NCBI GenBank assembly: GCA_002205965.3
Contig: NADL03000008.1
Location: 496,001-560,000 of the forward strand
Direction of reading: 5' to 3'
DNA length: 64,000 bases
Source of the DNA: Kappaphycus alvarezii
Lineage: Eukaryota; Rhodophyta; Florideophyceae; Gigartinales; Solieriaceae
Shown here: positions 46,980 to 57,294 of the stretch, one piece after another
Numbering within the stretch: the stretch's first letter is position 1
How the letters are laid out: every line of letters begins with the position of its first letter
The notes under the pieces: generated by a model
The model's input: the letters and a program-made list of their open reading frames with translations, nothing else
Database searches by the model: none
What the model was told of the DNA's origin: nothing
Translations under genes and position numbers: made by a program

Positions 46980-47760
46980 TATTTGCCGCCTTCCTATGGC
47001 AAAATAGCCGCCGGGTGCGGGAAGAGGCTCGTGGATTATGAGAAAGACAAAAATGCAAGGCTTCCGCAGGAGATTGCAGCAGAACTTGATGGTCAACTGT
47101 TGTATACATTTTCCTGAGGTTGACTGAAAACTAAGGGAAAATATTTTCCTGGATGGCTAAGCAAGTTATCCGTCCTTGATGAATGGCAAGATTAAAGAAA
47201 GTCAAATTTTTACGGAAACCTTTCAAACTTTGTAAAGAAGGCTCCAGGTTTGAACTAAAGTTAGACTAATATTAAAGGATGCCTATATGACGCAAAATTC
47301 ATGAAATATAAGAAATGTAGAAACTGTCCCGGGAAAAAGCACTGTTTTTTGGAGATAGGCGCAACTTAGCTATTAAAAGAGGGGATTGATGCTTCTTAAA
47401 TCGTCTTCTATGATTTGGCCGGACGAAAATAGCTTCAATCTAGATAATACTCATGGTCCAGCCTTTAAATGGAATTATTCGAGGGACCTAGAAGCTTTTT
47501 TTTCACGGCCACACAGTGGTGATGGAGACTTGTTTGTTTGGGGCTGTTTAGCTTTCCTCGAAGTGATCTCTTTTTAAACGCATCACGCAATGGATATATC
47601 TGATTACCTGATTACTCATAAGAATCATCTGACTCAGTTTGCTGAGTATTTCCCGATCAAACTGGACTTTTATGCATGAAAGAGCAAGTATGTCTATTTT
47701 CTGTACTGGCCAGCGTAGAGCCCTGGCTTGAATCCTATCGAGAGGTAATGTTTTATTCTA
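46980..47760 (+). mobile_element. Tc1/mariner-type transposase relic
   Basis: The plus strand shows the Tc1/mariner catalytic pattern: IWPDENSFNLDN (first Asp, usually FSDExxFxLD; about 47408-47445), then FKWNYSRDL and FFSRPHSGDGDLFVWGCLA (usually RxxxGGGSVMVWGC), and further on LYWPA.SPGLNPIE (about 47699-47740), the typical end before the last acidic residue. Upstream, GKRLVDYEKDKNARLPQEIA near 47000 may be the decayed helix-turn-helix domain. Stops and frame changes are present, so the copy is inactive. The inverted ends were not identified. Confidence 0.75.
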
Positions 47761-48119
47761 TGCAGGGCTTGTTATGAGTAGTCTCTAATCAACCGTTTTC
47801 TTGATTTCCTTGACTACAAGTGCTTACTTCTATGTTCACAACAGTAACCATTATATAAACAGGCAAAGAACGCTCCAAACTCATTTTATTCATGATTTGT
47901 GGGAGTCATAAGATATGCATTAGAAGTCAATTCGAAACAATGTTGAATACATCCATGACGTTAACTAGAATTACGATGTGTCCGACGTTCAAATGTCATA
48001 GCAATTTAATGGACCATCCTCCAACACCCTTCTCCATGGCATGTGGCACGAACTCAATCACTTGTCGTTTTAGGTTCCGTCTTAGCTGGCGAACTCATTA
48101 CCAGTTACTGCATATACCC

Positions 48120-50850
48120 TAGTGTGCGGCATTCAATCTTCAGGGCCATGAAGAGGCTTATCCAGGACATCTGCCGTCGTCATCCTTGTATCAACGGTTT
48201 TAATATCAATTATGCCTTTGTTCAATAGGTCCCTTACATGATGAAGCCTAATGTCGATATGCTTGTGATTTCCAAACTGACTAACATCGTCACCTAGCCA
48301 ATAGCACCAGCATTATCTTGGAATAACACTGTTGCCGCTTTCTGAGCTGCACCTGGCTCAGACAAGAGAAACCTAAACCAAGTCAAGTCTCTTCCAACAT
48401 CCGAGAGGCTCGTTTCTTCAGCTTCCGTAGATGATAAGCATATTCATGATTACTTTGAACACTTCCAATATACTATTGCACCTCTAAGCTTTATAAAATT
48501 TCCAGTTATTGACTTTCTGTCGGCACCACCCGTCCAGTCTGAATCAGAGTAAGCGTGCATCATCTTTTGTAGGATCAATAACGAGACTGTTTATATTGTA
48601 CCTTTCAAGTACCTAATGGTTCTTTTCACAGCATCCCAGTGGATTGGTCTCGGACCAGATAAATTTCGACTCAAAACATTAACAGCAATTGCAATGTCAG
48701 GGTGAGTCCTTGAATACAGATAGACAAGTTGTCCGATGGATTCCGTAAACGGTATATTCTCCATCTTCAATGATTCATTATTTGTTGGTTTTACGACTGC
48801 TGTAAGCAATGAATACTGGCTAAGATCCAAAGGTGTCGTTGTTGGTTTGCAGCTCATCATATCATGATATTTCAGGATCTTTTTTATGTATTATCCCTGT
48901 GAGAGGGCAAAACCACTTGGTGTACTGGAGATCTTAATTACAAGGAACTCCACAGCAATACCAAGTTCCTTGATCTTCAATGTGGCTGTGAGTCTCTTCT
49001 TCACATATTCCACTGCCGACTCATTTGTACCAAACATAAGCATGTCATCAACTTATACAAGAAGGTATACCTTTTCTAAGGAAGAACAAGATCTAGATCT
49101 TTATTATAAGAGGTTTGGATCTAAAGAGTTTTTACTTCATCAAGCATCGGGACTTCCATCTCACATTATTTCAAATGTATACAGCACAGAAGAAACAATT
49201 TTTTAAGAATCTGTTGGAAAATTCATGCTTCACAAATTCCTCCAGACCCAAATGTAATATCCAGTCACGTTTTATACGAGGTTAAAATTCTGGATGATGG
49301 AAAAATTATTGCAAGGCACGGATTGCTCCGTATGGAAATAAGGACAAGGAGAAAATATCAATTAGAATTCTTTTATCAATTGCTACAATTTTGAAATGGA
49401 ATTTATCACAGGTCGATGTCAAATCAGCATTTGTACGATCTGGATCAGCCGTACGGAATTTTTATGGAAGACAGCAGTACGGAATTTTTATGTAAGACCC
49501 CTTCGAGAATGCACAGAAAATCGTTTTGCTGTTTATTATTGTCTGCATCGTATGGCTTAGTAAATCTGGCTTAGAGAATCTTTTTGCTGTTTATTATTTT
49601 CTGCATCGTATGGCTAAGTCAACGTGAATGCAAAATGGAAAATACATTCGGATAATACATTTTTTATCTTGGCTTTAAATCAGTCGTTTATATCCCTCAA
49701 TTATTTTCATGTTTTCCAAAGGGTCACTATTGCTGCTTATAGTGAAATTGGTTGATGATAATCTTATTAATGGACCAAAAAAAACTAAGGAGACAGTTAT
49801 TCCAGAACTTGGGAAATTGTTCAAGCTTGGTGCAATCGTACAAACTCCCGGCGTTATTTCAATGGAGTCAAACTTAAAAGATCGATATGTATATGATATC
49901 GAAAAAAAATTTGATGGATCTATACCCATGAATATGAACAAATACTTATCTCAAGATTCATCTCAGTCGACAGTATAATTCTGTATGCCAGTTACATTTT
50001 TCAAAGGGAAGTGGTGTGAAATTTGAAAAATATTTTTGCAAATATTTGAAAACTATTTAATTTATTTTCCACATCGAATACAGTGATGGAAAATTGTGAG
50101 GCGATTCTTTTATCGGAGATCAACAATTTTTTTATTATGGATCATCGAAAGTAATTTTACTTATTTTCACTGGCCCATATTTACTCTGTATTACACGTGA
50201 CGCAATTTTATTTCTGTCATTTGGTTTTTAAATTCTACAGTTATAATTACTGGAACTATATTGCCTGCAAATTATTATTTGGATTAATGCTCACCTGGAC
50301 AGTTATTCTATTATTATTATTGAGCATGGATTTGGTCTAAAAATATTATTATACTGCTGGAGTCATCTTTGTGGCTTTTCAGCCTGATCTGCTGTGTAAA
50401 TAGCCTTAGGCTGTTACAAAATTTTAGCAATCCACGGGCCATCGAACTATCCGTCGATAAATGAATATTGGATTTCTTTTTACTATTATTCTCAGACCTA
50501 TTCAGATAATTTATTGTTTTTATTTTGGAATTATCTGTTTTGGATCTACGCATATCACTTAATTTTTGCAGCTTATGCACAACCTTGAGAGGCTTGTCAC
50601 CCAAAGCCGTAACTATAAGAGCACTTGCTCTACGCTTGCGCCTGTCAAATGCCTTTTGTGCTTCAAGCAGGGATAAATCTTCGTTCTCGGTTTCAGGACG
50701 AGTTTCTTCTCCATCAACAATCAACAAGCAGTCTCTGCTCTCTAGGATGGCTTCCAATCTTAGTCGCCAGAGATGGAAACTTTCTGTAGTTTTTGCACAG
50801 AACTTAGGAAGTCTCTCTTCCTTGCTGGCGTCCATGATGGCCATTGTAGT
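48120..50850 (-). mobile_element. Ty1/Copia retrotransposon fossil, minus strand
   Basis: Parts of a Copia element on the minus strand: gag-like sequence at about 50320-50845 (UBN2/DUF4219 type, with ESFHLWRLRLEAIL), reverse transcriptase at about 48590-49080 and RNase H at about 48150-48450. The integrase region is not recognisable. A fragment of another Copia element lies between gag and reverse transcriptase in the opposite orientation. The element is broken, with many breaks, and LTRs were not found by eye, so it looks old. Confidence 0.75.
49210..49980 (+). mobile_element. Copia-type reverse transcriptase fragment, plus strand, within the minus-strand Copia fossil
   Basis: Plus-strand sequence matches the middle of a Copia reverse transcriptase: QVDVKSAF near 49410 (the usual start of the catalytic palm) and SLLLLIVKLVDDNLINGPKK near 49730-49790 (the usual metal-site strand). 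It is a different lineage from both other Copia elements in the window, judged by these motifs. It is a broken fragment with several breaks and no visible LTRs. Its place between parts of an opposite-strand Copia suggests insertion of one element into another. Confidence 0.65.
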
Positions 50851-51189
50851 AGCGATGCTACCAATGTTGGAAAAGTCTACAAACTGTTCTAACAGGTTGC
50901 ACCTTCACCGGATGTGTGCCCGGCATGCAAGCTTCAACATTAGGTTGATCTAACTCCACCAATTGCGACATGTGCGATTGCAATGAGATTTAACGAGCAG
51001 TTGTAATTCTACGCGCGCTCCATTTTTGCCGATGACCGGTACAGTTCGACAGCAGGTGACCCTACCTTTCGCAACGGCGGGCACGGCTTCACACTTGTGG
51101 CGACGCTGAATTTCACAGCATATGCTGCGATAACAATTTGACGCGGAGCAATTGCAAAGCCCGAACGAGCCTGGTGCCACTGACCACCG

Positions 51190-52214
51190 CGTGCATAAGT
51201 GCGCGGAGGCGGATGGACACGTCCTGAAGTTTTTGCGACGGCTCCATCCGTCCTCCTACGGATACACCCAGAAACACTGACAGCGGCCAGCTTTGCCGCC
51301 AAGCCTGATAACTTACACAGCATTCTATATCGAGCCTGGTGTAAGTCGGCAGCAAAGCTCTTCCGGAGGATGGCTAGTGTGAGAGGTCTCCAAACACGCA
51401 ACGCACTCAGAAGCTGATACCCGGCGAAGAATCCGCCGTGAGGCGTACTTGGAAACGCCTGCAGCAGCCTTCCTCATCGCGCATCCGTCTGTAGTCAGCG
51501 GAATATACGACGAGATGTGGACTGTGATACTACGCCGCCACCGGGGAGTCCGCGGGTTTGGTGATATTGTGCCGCTGCGATGCGCTGAGTGCCACAGGTA
51601 CACGGACTATTCGGGGACTACGCGGCAGACGTTTGAAGGCCTCTGATGGACCAACCAGCACACAGCAGTGGTGAAGGTACTTGGCCAAGAGCTGTTCAAA
51701 GCAGCAGGAGTCGGCGTCCAGTACGAGGTGTGAAGTACCTGCTTCCTGGACGGCGCGCGCGACCCGCGGACATTCTGGGGCACCCGCGGCCTGATCCATT
51801 GAGCACCCCGCCTCCTCTCCCAGTAGCGCACGATGTCATTGTATCGTCGCCATTCCAGGAGAGCTGTATGTCAATGGTAGATCGAAAAGAGCCGTTGCCA
51901 ATGCCGCAGAAAGGCGGGAGAGGGAGCTGGCCACGATAGTGGCACAGCCATTTCTGGTGAGGAATTGCCAGGGTGATGAAGGCCAGGATGGATTTTGTGC
52001 CGCTAGTTGTTGACTCGTCAGGATCACATTCTGAGACAAAGTGCGAGGTTGCTGAGAAATACGCCGCGGCCGTGGCGTCTGGTAGCGCCACGTCGGCAGG
52101 GATGAAGACTCGGTTGCTCAAGAGCCTGTAGCTGCGCAAGTAGGACAACGTTTGCACCGTCTGTAAAAGGGGAAATTTTGGGTAATTTAATATTTGGAAA
52201 GTAATATCGTTTCC
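51190..52214 (+). mobile_element. RLE-type LINE family B, 3' portion
   Basis: A diverged relative of family A on the plus strand. Aligned parts: AAAFLIAHPSVVSGIYDEMW and VILRRHRGVRGFGDIVPL (about 51461-51580), the zinc knuckle start RCAECH, the nuclease core KYLLPGRRARPADILGH with VAHDVIVSSPFQES (about 51735-51860), and a C-terminal end FVPLVVDSSGSHSE (about 51995-52035). The 3' tail 52162-52214 recurs at 6654-6708. Reverse transcriptase is not evident; a FADD-like tetrad near 51030 is too isolated to count. Several frame changes mark it as dead. Confidence 0.7.
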
Positions 52215-52239
52215 TGTTAAAATGTCGTGGCCTGCAACT

Positions 52240-54490
52240 GAGAGAAATCACTCATTACTTGAGTGTACACCGACCGACCACCGACTATTCAGTTAAGAGC
52301 TAACTGGATGGACCAAATCGGTTACGTGCAGTGGGGCGCACGATATGATGGCCATAGCCACCGACGACCACAAAGCGCAACTGATACGCTGGTAGGTGCG
52401 TTTGCGAATCGTAGCCTCCGAGGTGTGGCATTTCCTGGCTACACGTGGTACAAACTCTTCGATGAATAATGCGGTATCCGGAGAAGGGGCACCGAGGGAG
52501 TCGAGAACCAAAGGCTGGAATCGGAAACCTGGGTCGCGGGAGGCAGAGAGGGGGGACCAGGCGCCTTGACAGCTTGTGCTGTAGGTCCTGGACCTTGCGT
52601 TGTTGAGTGAGGGCGGCAGCCCCACCGGCGACTTGCGTCGCTTTGGTGATTGAGGTCTGCTTGAACGGTGACGTAACGGCGACGTCGCATGCGATGGGTC
52701 GGTCTGGTAAGCCAGCTTCAGTGTCAGGGGGGTTGCACGAGGAGAATGTCAGCGGGCCTGTAGTCCGTCCCGGGGAGGAGATTCTCAACTTCAAACTCGT
52801 AGTCAAGGCCGGCGGCGCGGAACACGTGCCACGCGAACACATTGCGAACGGAGTTGTGGCGGTGAATGCGTCCAAATTCTGAGACGCAGCGGTCGGCGGC
52901 ATGGTCACCGTGACATCCATGTCCTGCTGGCAGTGGTGGCATTTCAATGGCACCGAGTCTGTGTAGACTGGGAGACCGAGGTGCCTGCGCAGCATGATGC
53001 TCCAGTGCTGTGATGACACCTTCGTCGCAGTGGTGGGATGGGCATATAGGAACGCCGCAGCACCGGTGTGACGGAAGGCCAAGCCTCGAATCCGGCGACG
53101 TGTGGACATCTCGGAGTGGCAGCTAGGACGAGGCACTCTCTTCCATAGTTATCCTCCCAAAACTCCTTTGCCCTGGCCTCTTGCTGCGCCCGATTTAGAT
53201 GAGATTGCAGGTTGACGGGCATGGCGGCAAGGGAGGCGGGTTCAAAGACCCTAGGTCGGTGGCAAACGGATCCCTTGGATCTGGCGGACGAAATTGCGCA
53301 GGGGCCGGCGTGCCTGGTTGACCATGAAGTATCGATCACCACGTGCCTGTTTCCCAAGTACGGCGACGGAGCGGGGTGTAGCGTAGTCGGCTGTGCGTAA
53401 GCGGGCGGGGCAGCGTCCAGAATGCTGGCGGCGCAGCCGCGTGCAGTTCGGGGCCAAATCCTGGAGAACCTGTGCCCCCCTAGACGGAGGGGGAGACATG
53501 CTTGTTCCCAGGCGTCGTCGGTGAGGGGACACTATGCAGCGCGCCGTAGGCGGATCGCTGCAGGAAGCAAACTCCGCTGCGGGCTCCGGGTTCGTGACAT
53601 GCGGAGGCACATAGGCGATGCATGTGGAAGCGGGCCCTGGGGTCTCGGACCCCTTCCAGCAACGCCAGGGTGCGACGGCACCCTCTACCTGCTGCGTAGG
53701 AATGCCTTCGTGAAGGCAGCGTTACCCAACGGGGCCCCGAGGAGCTCGAAAACGTCGCCGGCGCATTCTGCAAGCGGAAACTCGGCCAGGAAAGCAGCGC
53801 GGTCAACTGGCGAAGTGTGCGGCCAGGAGATGCGGGTCTTATGGGGGTTAACAGACCATAAGACGGGCCGTAGAGCGCGAGGGACCGTAGTGCTCGCCGT
53901 AGACCCTCAAGTGACCCTATTATTGTACTGTCGTCAGCGTACCACTGATTCAAAATGATACCCCTCGTCGGCGACCCGCCAGATGAGAGGTTGTATCGTC
54001 AACGAGAAAAGCAGCATACTCGCAGGGTCCCCTTGCTGGGTTCCCTGGGCGCTAGAAAGAATCGTCTGCTCCCGGTTTGGGACTATTAGCGGTGGTCGGG
54101 AGCGCCCATACACCATGTTTGCGAATCGGGCAAGTGAGGGGGCACGGGATGGCAGCATGTCCAGCATTGCTTGCCGATCAACGCAGTTGATCGCGTTTCG
54201 GGCCTCGATGAGGACGGTGGCAACGTTTGGGTCCGACGACACCCTTCGCAGCATCGTGCGTACATCATGGACGATAGCATCCATGCCGGCCTTGATGCCA
54301 TTTGCTGTTTGGAAGGGGGCCAAAAATGCACGGGAGTCATCAATGGCCGACGGGAGCAGTGTCTTCGAGACGAGGCGCCGGAGGACAGAGCCGACCGCGA
54401 TGGGACGGATCTTCCCAGGCTTGGGCTGCAGGGGGAGGAGGGTCGCTGCGAAGAGCAGGGGAAGAACCGAATCGGGGAGGTCTCCCTTTG
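52240..54490 (-). mobile_element. RLE-type LINE family A with reverse transcriptase, 5'-truncated
   Basis: The most complete LINE copy here. On the minus strand from 54480: KPGKIRPIAVGSVLRRLVSK (RT domain 1), PFQTANGIKAGMDAIVHD, a decayed catalytic-site strand (VLIEARNAIN where a functional RT has Asp), SSAQGTQQGDPASMLLFSL (domain 4), and WYADDSTIIG (domain 5 active site, about 53925-53945). Downstream follow the zinc knuckle C-x2-C...HxxH (about 52870-52945) and the endonuclease core DYRPADILLVQ with PIACDVAVTSPF (52680-52790), then FQPLVLDSLGAPSPDTALF. This order (RT, CCHC, RLE at the C terminus) is that of R2/NeSL/HERO-type LINEs, not the APE-type. No upstream DNA-binding domain remains. 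Several frame changes are present. Confidence 0.85.
52262..52713 (-). repeat. Left arm of a 450-bp inverted repeat (LINE A 3' end)
   Basis: This block matches the reverse complement of 54490-54968 at about 95-96 percent by eye. It ends where the sequence GGTCTGGTAAGCC stops matching. It is the 3' end of the minus-strand LINE. Confidence 0.9.
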
Positions 54491-54968
54491 GCTTACCAGA
54501 CCGACCCATCGCATGCGAGGTCGCCGTTACGTCACCGTTCAAGCAGACCTCAATCACCAAAGCGACGCAAGTCGCCGGTGGGGCTGCCGCCCTCACTCAA
54601 CAACGCAAGGTCCAGGACCTACAGCACAAGCTGTCAAGGCGCCTAGTCCCCCCTTCTGCCCTCCCGCGACCCAGGTTTCCGATTCCAGCCTCTGGCTCTC
54701 GACTCCCTCGGTGCCCCTTCTCCGGATACCGCATTATTCATCGAAGAGTTTGTACCACGTGTAGCCAGGAAATGCCACACCTCGACGCTACGATTCGCAC
54801 ACGCATCTACCAGCGTACCAGTTGCACTTAGTGGTCGTCGGTGGCTATGGCCATCATATCGCGCGCCCCACTGCACGTGACCGATTTGGTCCATCGAGTT
54901 GTTAACTGAATAGTCGGTCAGTCGGTGCACACTTAGGAAAAGTAATGCGTAAAGATCCTTCTCTCTCT
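54490..54968 (+). mobile_element. LINE family A 3'-end copy in inverted orientation
   Basis: A second, shorter LINE A copy in plus orientation, joined by its truncated 5' edge to the truncated 5' edge of the minus-strand copy at about 54490. It holds GLPDRPIACEVAVTSPF through to the 3' tail GTAATGCGTAAAGATCC. On the minus strand a frame of 220 codons runs across the junction into the RT domain by chance. Both copies have their 3' tails pointing outward. Confidence 0.85.
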
Positions 54969-55025
54969 AAATATTGAATGAATAAAGATCATATAAAAAA
55001 TGAACTCTGGCAAAGAACCCAAACA

Positions 55026-55060
55026 CAAGTACTGTACTGTACTGTACATGACGGTACTAA
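55026..55060. repeat. GTACTGTAC cluster
   Basis: AAGTACTGTACTGTACTGTA followed by CATGACGGTAC. It lies upstream of the ubiquitin-like/BAG-like gene. Confidence 0.85.
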
Positions 55061-55090
55061 CACTAAAATCTAAAATTTTTTACTCATAAT

Positions 55091-55166
55091 GTTTCTGGAG
55101 TGTACACTCACTGACCGACTATTGGTTAAGAATTAAGTGGATGGTGAACATCGGTCACGTGCAGTG
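55091..55166 (-). repeat. LINE family A 3'-end remnant
   Basis: About 75 bases (GAGTGTACACTCACTGACCG onward to CACGTGCAGTGG) match the 3' end of LINE A in the minus orientation. The copy is cut at CACGTGCAGTGG on its 5' side. Confidence 0.75.
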
Positions 55167-55381
55167 GTTTAGACAGCTCTTCTACCCTAATTTTTTGAAT
55201 ACTTTAATAGTGCTGCACATTTATGCATCAATGATAACGCCAATCCCCTACGGTACCCGCACCCATTGTCCGCATGTCTCAATATTCTCTTGCTACCTTT
55301 GCCAACATTTCAAGCTCACACAGTCACACTCTTTTAAACCCTTCGGTCTTCGTCTCCCCTCATCGATGACGGTGACTCGTC

Positions 55382-56249
55382 ATGTCTGACATCACCATAA
55401 AGCTCCTCAAAGGGCGCTCTACTTTCACCCTCTCCCTTTCCCCAACTTCCTCCTTCTCAGTCTTACGCACACTCGCAGAGGCCGAAACAGGCTCCACCTC
55501 CGGCGGCCTTCGTCTCTTGTTTAAGGGCCGTTGCCCTTCAGATAACACCACCTACAATCCGCAGGTGTCATTGATGGCTCGACATTAATGGCTTTACCCA
55601 CCGCTAAGCAACGGAAGCTGGATCAAGAGACGGCAAGACAAACACGCTCGAGCAACAAGCAACAGCCACCGCAAAGTGTAAATCCACGAGCAACGAACCG
55701 CCAGCCGCATCTGCAGCGCCCCGTATCGGTGGTGACGAAAAAGTCCCGGGCGCGTACTTTGTCATGATGAGACAGGGTAAGCGATTGTGGAGGGTCAATA
55801 TTGATCCACAGGCGACGGTCGGAATGTTGCGCGCAAGGGTCGCAACCTTGGATGGCATTGGGGTTGGTGTCCGTGAGGTCAAGTTGCTCAGCAAGGGAGG
55901 GTTTTTGAACGATGATGCGAAGCAAGTTGCGCAGTTGGGCATTAAGCAAGGGGGAGAGGTCATGATTATGTTTGGAGGGGCAGTGCATGATCGGCGGGAC
56001 AACAAGTTGGAAATGAACAGGGTCGAGGAGGAGATTGGTCAGCTGGAACATCGTATGGAGCAAGTGCGCAGGACGAGAAGGGCTAGGTTGATGGATAACA
56101 GCGCGTGGAGCGTGGAGAGAGGCGGCCTACTGGAGTCCATGAACAGGTTGAGGGAGAATGTTAACGTCATTGTTACGGTGAGCGACACGAAAACTACTTT
56201 GTTGAAAAGATTGAATGACGTCGAAAGATGTATTTGCGAGCTCGACTGA
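55382..56249 (+). CDS. Two ubiquitin-like domains plus BAG-like helices, frame-broken
   Basis: The start at 55382 gives SDITIKLLKGRSTFTLSLSP, with LRLLFKGRCPSDNTT ending a first ubiquitin-like fold (55385-55600; the pattern Lys-Gly-Arg then Thr/Asn is usual). After a Gln/Pro/Ala-rich linker a second ubiquitin-like part follows (about 55755-55985): VNIDPQATVGMLRARVATL, VREVKLLSKGGFLNDD, and GGEVMIMFGG. The end (56000-56249) is helical: VEEEIGQLEHRMEQVR, LLESMNRLRENVNVIV, and TKTTLLKRLNDVERCICELD. Ubiquitin-like plus three helices is the layout of BAG1-type co-chaperones, which couple HSP70 to the proteasome; a double ubiquitin-like arrangement is unusual. Two frame changes occur, one in the first domain's end and one in the linker. 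The BAG assignment rests on helix pattern only. Confidence 0.65.
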
Positions 56250-57294
56250 AAAAGGGGGGGGGACTGCTGGGCACGCTTGATTTGTACAACGGACTTGTGT
56301 CGGTATTTATCACCCCACTCAAACTCGCAATGCCAGCTTTGAGTGGATCGTGTTTTCTTCAGTTTTTTTTCGCATGTTTGGACTCCGAAGGTTTCACCGC
56401 GAGGCAGTCGGTTGACCAGGCCCGTTGGAAAGGGATTAAGAGGACATTGCACAGCGATCGGTTTTGACACCTCTGTGTTGGCGACCACGATGTCAGGTCT
56501 TTGAATCGTCGCACTTCTGTGTTGTAATTTTGTGACGCTCGGGCTTTCGCAACGGTGAAGCTCTTCTGGATCGCGAAATTATCATGTCATGAGTGTAGCG
56601 CAGATACGTATTTGCAAACGTGACCTTATTGCAGAGCACTTCCAGAGAGGTGGATTTCGCACTCTGTTTTGTATCGCAGAGTGAAGATGACCGCTCTGTT
56701 TTGCTAACACCAGCCTTTCTAGTGTATTCTTTGGGCATGTGTTTAACTGAAGGCATTTGCAAGCCACCTTGGTGTTGGATTGCTACCTCTCAACGAACTG
56801 GTGCTTGTTTAGTGATCGCAGTAGATGCTATCGCGGTAGTAGAGAACAGCGGGTCGGACCAGTGATTCGCACACTTTCGGATTGTTTCGTAAGTCCTGTT
56901 GCTGTGTTGGGCTGCATGTCTGCAATTGCATGCATCGACATGAATTGACTTCAATCACCTCGTTGTTTTGATTACTTTCAAAGCCAACCTTTCGCGCGCC
57001 AATACTCTACCATTTCTGAAGCTGGTATACGGATTTCCTCCACGTTCAAACACAAATTCTGCAGTTTCCATATGTGAACAATGCCAATTTGTCATTAGTA
57101 TGGCATATGAAACCTCGTTCTTATCCAAGTGATTAGTGTTCAAGAGATAATCGCCTAAGCTTCTCTGTTCCAAGTGATTTATGGTCAAGAAAGTATCAGG
57201 ATATTGGACCACATATGGCGTCCAAATCTTCATTCACTAAACTGAAAAAAGCAATCAGAGCGCAAGCTCCTGTGCATCCTGTTTAATCGATCGC
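56250..57294. other. Spacer between convergent genes, nothing recognised
   Basis: About 1 kb between the ends of the ubiquitin-like/BAG-like gene and the RNA-dependent RNA polymerase gene. The open frames (75-92 codons) on both strands overlap each other and have no motif. Confidence 0.5.

Noticed and set aside
51025-51045. FADD tetrad as a possible reverse transcriptase active site of LINE B
   Set aside because: No neighbouring RT motifs in the same frame; a four-residue match is expected by chance.
53934-54596. 220-codon minus frame starting inside the inverted LINE arm as one protein
   Set aside because: Its first 35 residues come from the antisense of the inverted copy; the frame crosses the junction by chance.
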